From positions 1 through 5,892 of the forward strand of contig DASQTB010000106.1 in assembly GCA_035642095.1 (NCBI GenBank): 5,892 bases of DNA, given 5' to 3'. Under the pieces are notes generated by a model that saw only the letters and a program-made list of their open reading frames with translations, was not told where the DNA came from and ran no database searches. Below, in pieces: positions 5,534 through 5,892 of this stretch (position 1 is its first letter; each line of letters begins with the position of its first letter). This DNA is from DASQTB01 sp035642095. GTDB taxonomy: Bacteria; Actinomycetota; UBA4738; CALAEC01. Made by a program: the position numbers and the translations under genes.

Positions 5534-5606
5534 GCTGGAGTAGCTCAGTCGGCAGAGCACCGCCATGGTAAGGCGGGGGTCGTGGGTTCGATTCCCACCT
5601 CCAGCT
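5534..5606 (+). tRNA. tRNA-Thr (anticodon GGT)
   Basis: The cloverleaf is complete. The acceptor GCTGGAG (5534-5540) pairs with CTCCAGC (5599-5605), with discriminator T5606. The D arm is GCTC/GAGC (5543-5546/5555-5558). The anticodon stem CCGCC/GGCGG (5560-5564/5572-5576) carries loop ATGGTAA with anticodon GGT at 5567-5569. The variable loop is GGGTC. The T arm is GTGGG-TTCGATT-CCCAC (5582-5598). It is 73 nt long and CCA is not encoded. It is followed after 48 bp by tRNA-Met. Confidence 0.97.
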
Positions 5607-5654
5607 CGGGCGGGCCCGCGATCGAGAGCGCGAAGCTCGAGAGACGGGGATCGA

Positions 5655-5726
5655 GGCGGGGTAGCTCAGGGGCAGAGCAAGCGGCTCATAATCGCTGTGT
5701 CGGCGGTTCGAATCCGCCCCCCGCTA
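5655..5726 (+). tRNA. tRNA-Met, elongator type (anticodon CAT)
   Basis: The acceptor GGCGGGG (5655-5661) pairs with CCCCGCT (5719-5725), leaving a terminal G-U pair, with discriminator A5726. The D arm GCTC/GAGC encloses a 7-nt loop. The anticodon stem AGCGG/TCGCT (5680-5684/5692-5696, one G-U) carries loop CTCATAA with anticodon CAT at 5687-5689. The T arm is GGCGG-TTCGAAT-CCGCC (5702-5718). It lacks the three consecutive G-C pairs of initiator tRNA. Its sequence and its place after tRNA-Thr fit the actinobacterial elongator tRNA-Met. A lysidine-modified tRNA-Ile2 cannot be fully excluded from sequence alone. Confidence 0.93.
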
Positions 5727-5734
5727 CGGAGTCG

Positions 5735-5740
5735 AGGAGG
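5735..5740 (+). promoter_or_regulatory. Shine-Dalgarno of tuf (AGGAGG)
   Basis: AGGAGG is followed by 5 nt and the ATG at 5746. It starts 8 nt after the end of tRNA-Met, so the mRNA leader left after tRNA 3' processing would be very short. Confidence 0.85.
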
Positions 5741-5745
5741 AACGG

Positions 5746-5892
5746 ATGAGCAAGAGGAAGTTCGAGCGGACCAAGCCCCACGTGAACATCGGCACGATCG
5801 GGCACATCGACCACGGCAAGACCACCCTCACCGCGGCCATCACCAAGGTCCTGGCCGAGAAGGGGATGGCCGACTTCACCCCCTTCGAGGAC
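5746..5892 (+). CDS. tuf: Elongation factor Tu, N-terminal 49 residues (3' end beyond window)
   Basis: EF-Tu is the GTPase that delivers aminoacyl-tRNA to the ribosome. The visible part starts MSKRKFERTKPHVNIGTIGH and holds the complete P-loop GHIDHGKT (residues 19-26), with Lys25 and Thr26 for nucleotide and magnesium binding. TLTAAITKVLAEKG (27-40) follows, as in actinobacterial EF-Tu. The frame is open to the window edge. The ATG at 5746 has an AGGAGG at good spacing and gives the standard N-terminus. The gene begins 19 bp after tRNA-Met and is probably transcribed with both tRNAs. The rest of the operon, which I would guess holds rpmG, tRNA-Trp, secE and nusG, is outside the window. Confidence 0.98.
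   Translation, partial: MSKRKFERTKPHVNIGTIGHIDHGKTTLTAAITKVLAEKGMADFTPFED

Noticed and set aside
5607..5654. Possible structured element between tRNA-Thr and tRNA-Met
   Set aside because: Only a 4-bp GAGC/GCTC stem and two copies of a short GATCGAG word are seen. It is probably just a tRNA processing spacer.
5655..5726. Initiator tRNA-fMet
   Set aside because: The anticodon stem AGCGG/TCGCT lacks the run of three G-C pairs that marks initiators.

Overview
The window is GC-rich, roughly 70% by eye, with strong G/C preference at third codon positions and abundant AGGAGG-type ribosome binding sites. An EF-Tu N-terminus with the GHIDHGKT P-loop, tRNA genes without encoded CCA, and the tRNA-Thr/tRNA-Met pair beside translation genes all point to a high-GC Gram-positive bacterium, most likely an actinomycetote. 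tuf here follows tRNA genes rather than fusA. That is unlike the textbook actinobacterial str operon and may mean a deep-branching class. The taxonomic call is inference.

Left half (1-3571, all + strand): three predicted zinc peptidases in a row. The first is a 5'-truncated, poorly characterised HExxH/EGDA metallopeptidase-like protein (3-1310). The second is the membrane protease HtpX (M48, 1381-2235). The third is a secreted M23 (LytM-type) peptidoglycan endopeptidase-like protein with a Gly/Pro-rich linker (2345-3571). The spacers of 70 and 109 bp suggest separate promoters or a loose cluster. The theme is envelope protein quality control and wall remodelling.

Centre (3568-5060): yajQ (- strand) is convergent with the M23 gene and their stop codons overlap. 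Only 25 bp separate the yajQ start from a divergent tRNA-Tyr(GTA), and those 25 bp hold -10-like hexamers on both strands that overlap each other. Right after tRNA-Tyr comes an alpha/beta hydrolase with an intact Ser-Asp-His triad. It has no ATG, GTG or TTG at its expected N-terminus.

Right end (5061-5892): a DUF192 lipoprotein (- strand) abuts the hydrolase with no spacer. tRNA-Thr(GGT), tRNA-Met(CAT) and the first 49 codons of tuf follow on the + strand, with only 19 bp between tRNA-Met and the tuf start codon. This looks like a tRNA-tuf transcription unit similar in idea to E. coli thrU-tyrU-glyT-thrT-tufB.

There is no gene-free stretch over 300 bp, and I saw no CRISPR array, insertion sequence or phage gene. 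Most of the window is housekeeping. The points most worth a second look are the hydrolase start, the shared yajQ/tRNA-Tyr promoter, the alternative readings of the M23 leader, and the uncharacterised peptidase at the left edge.
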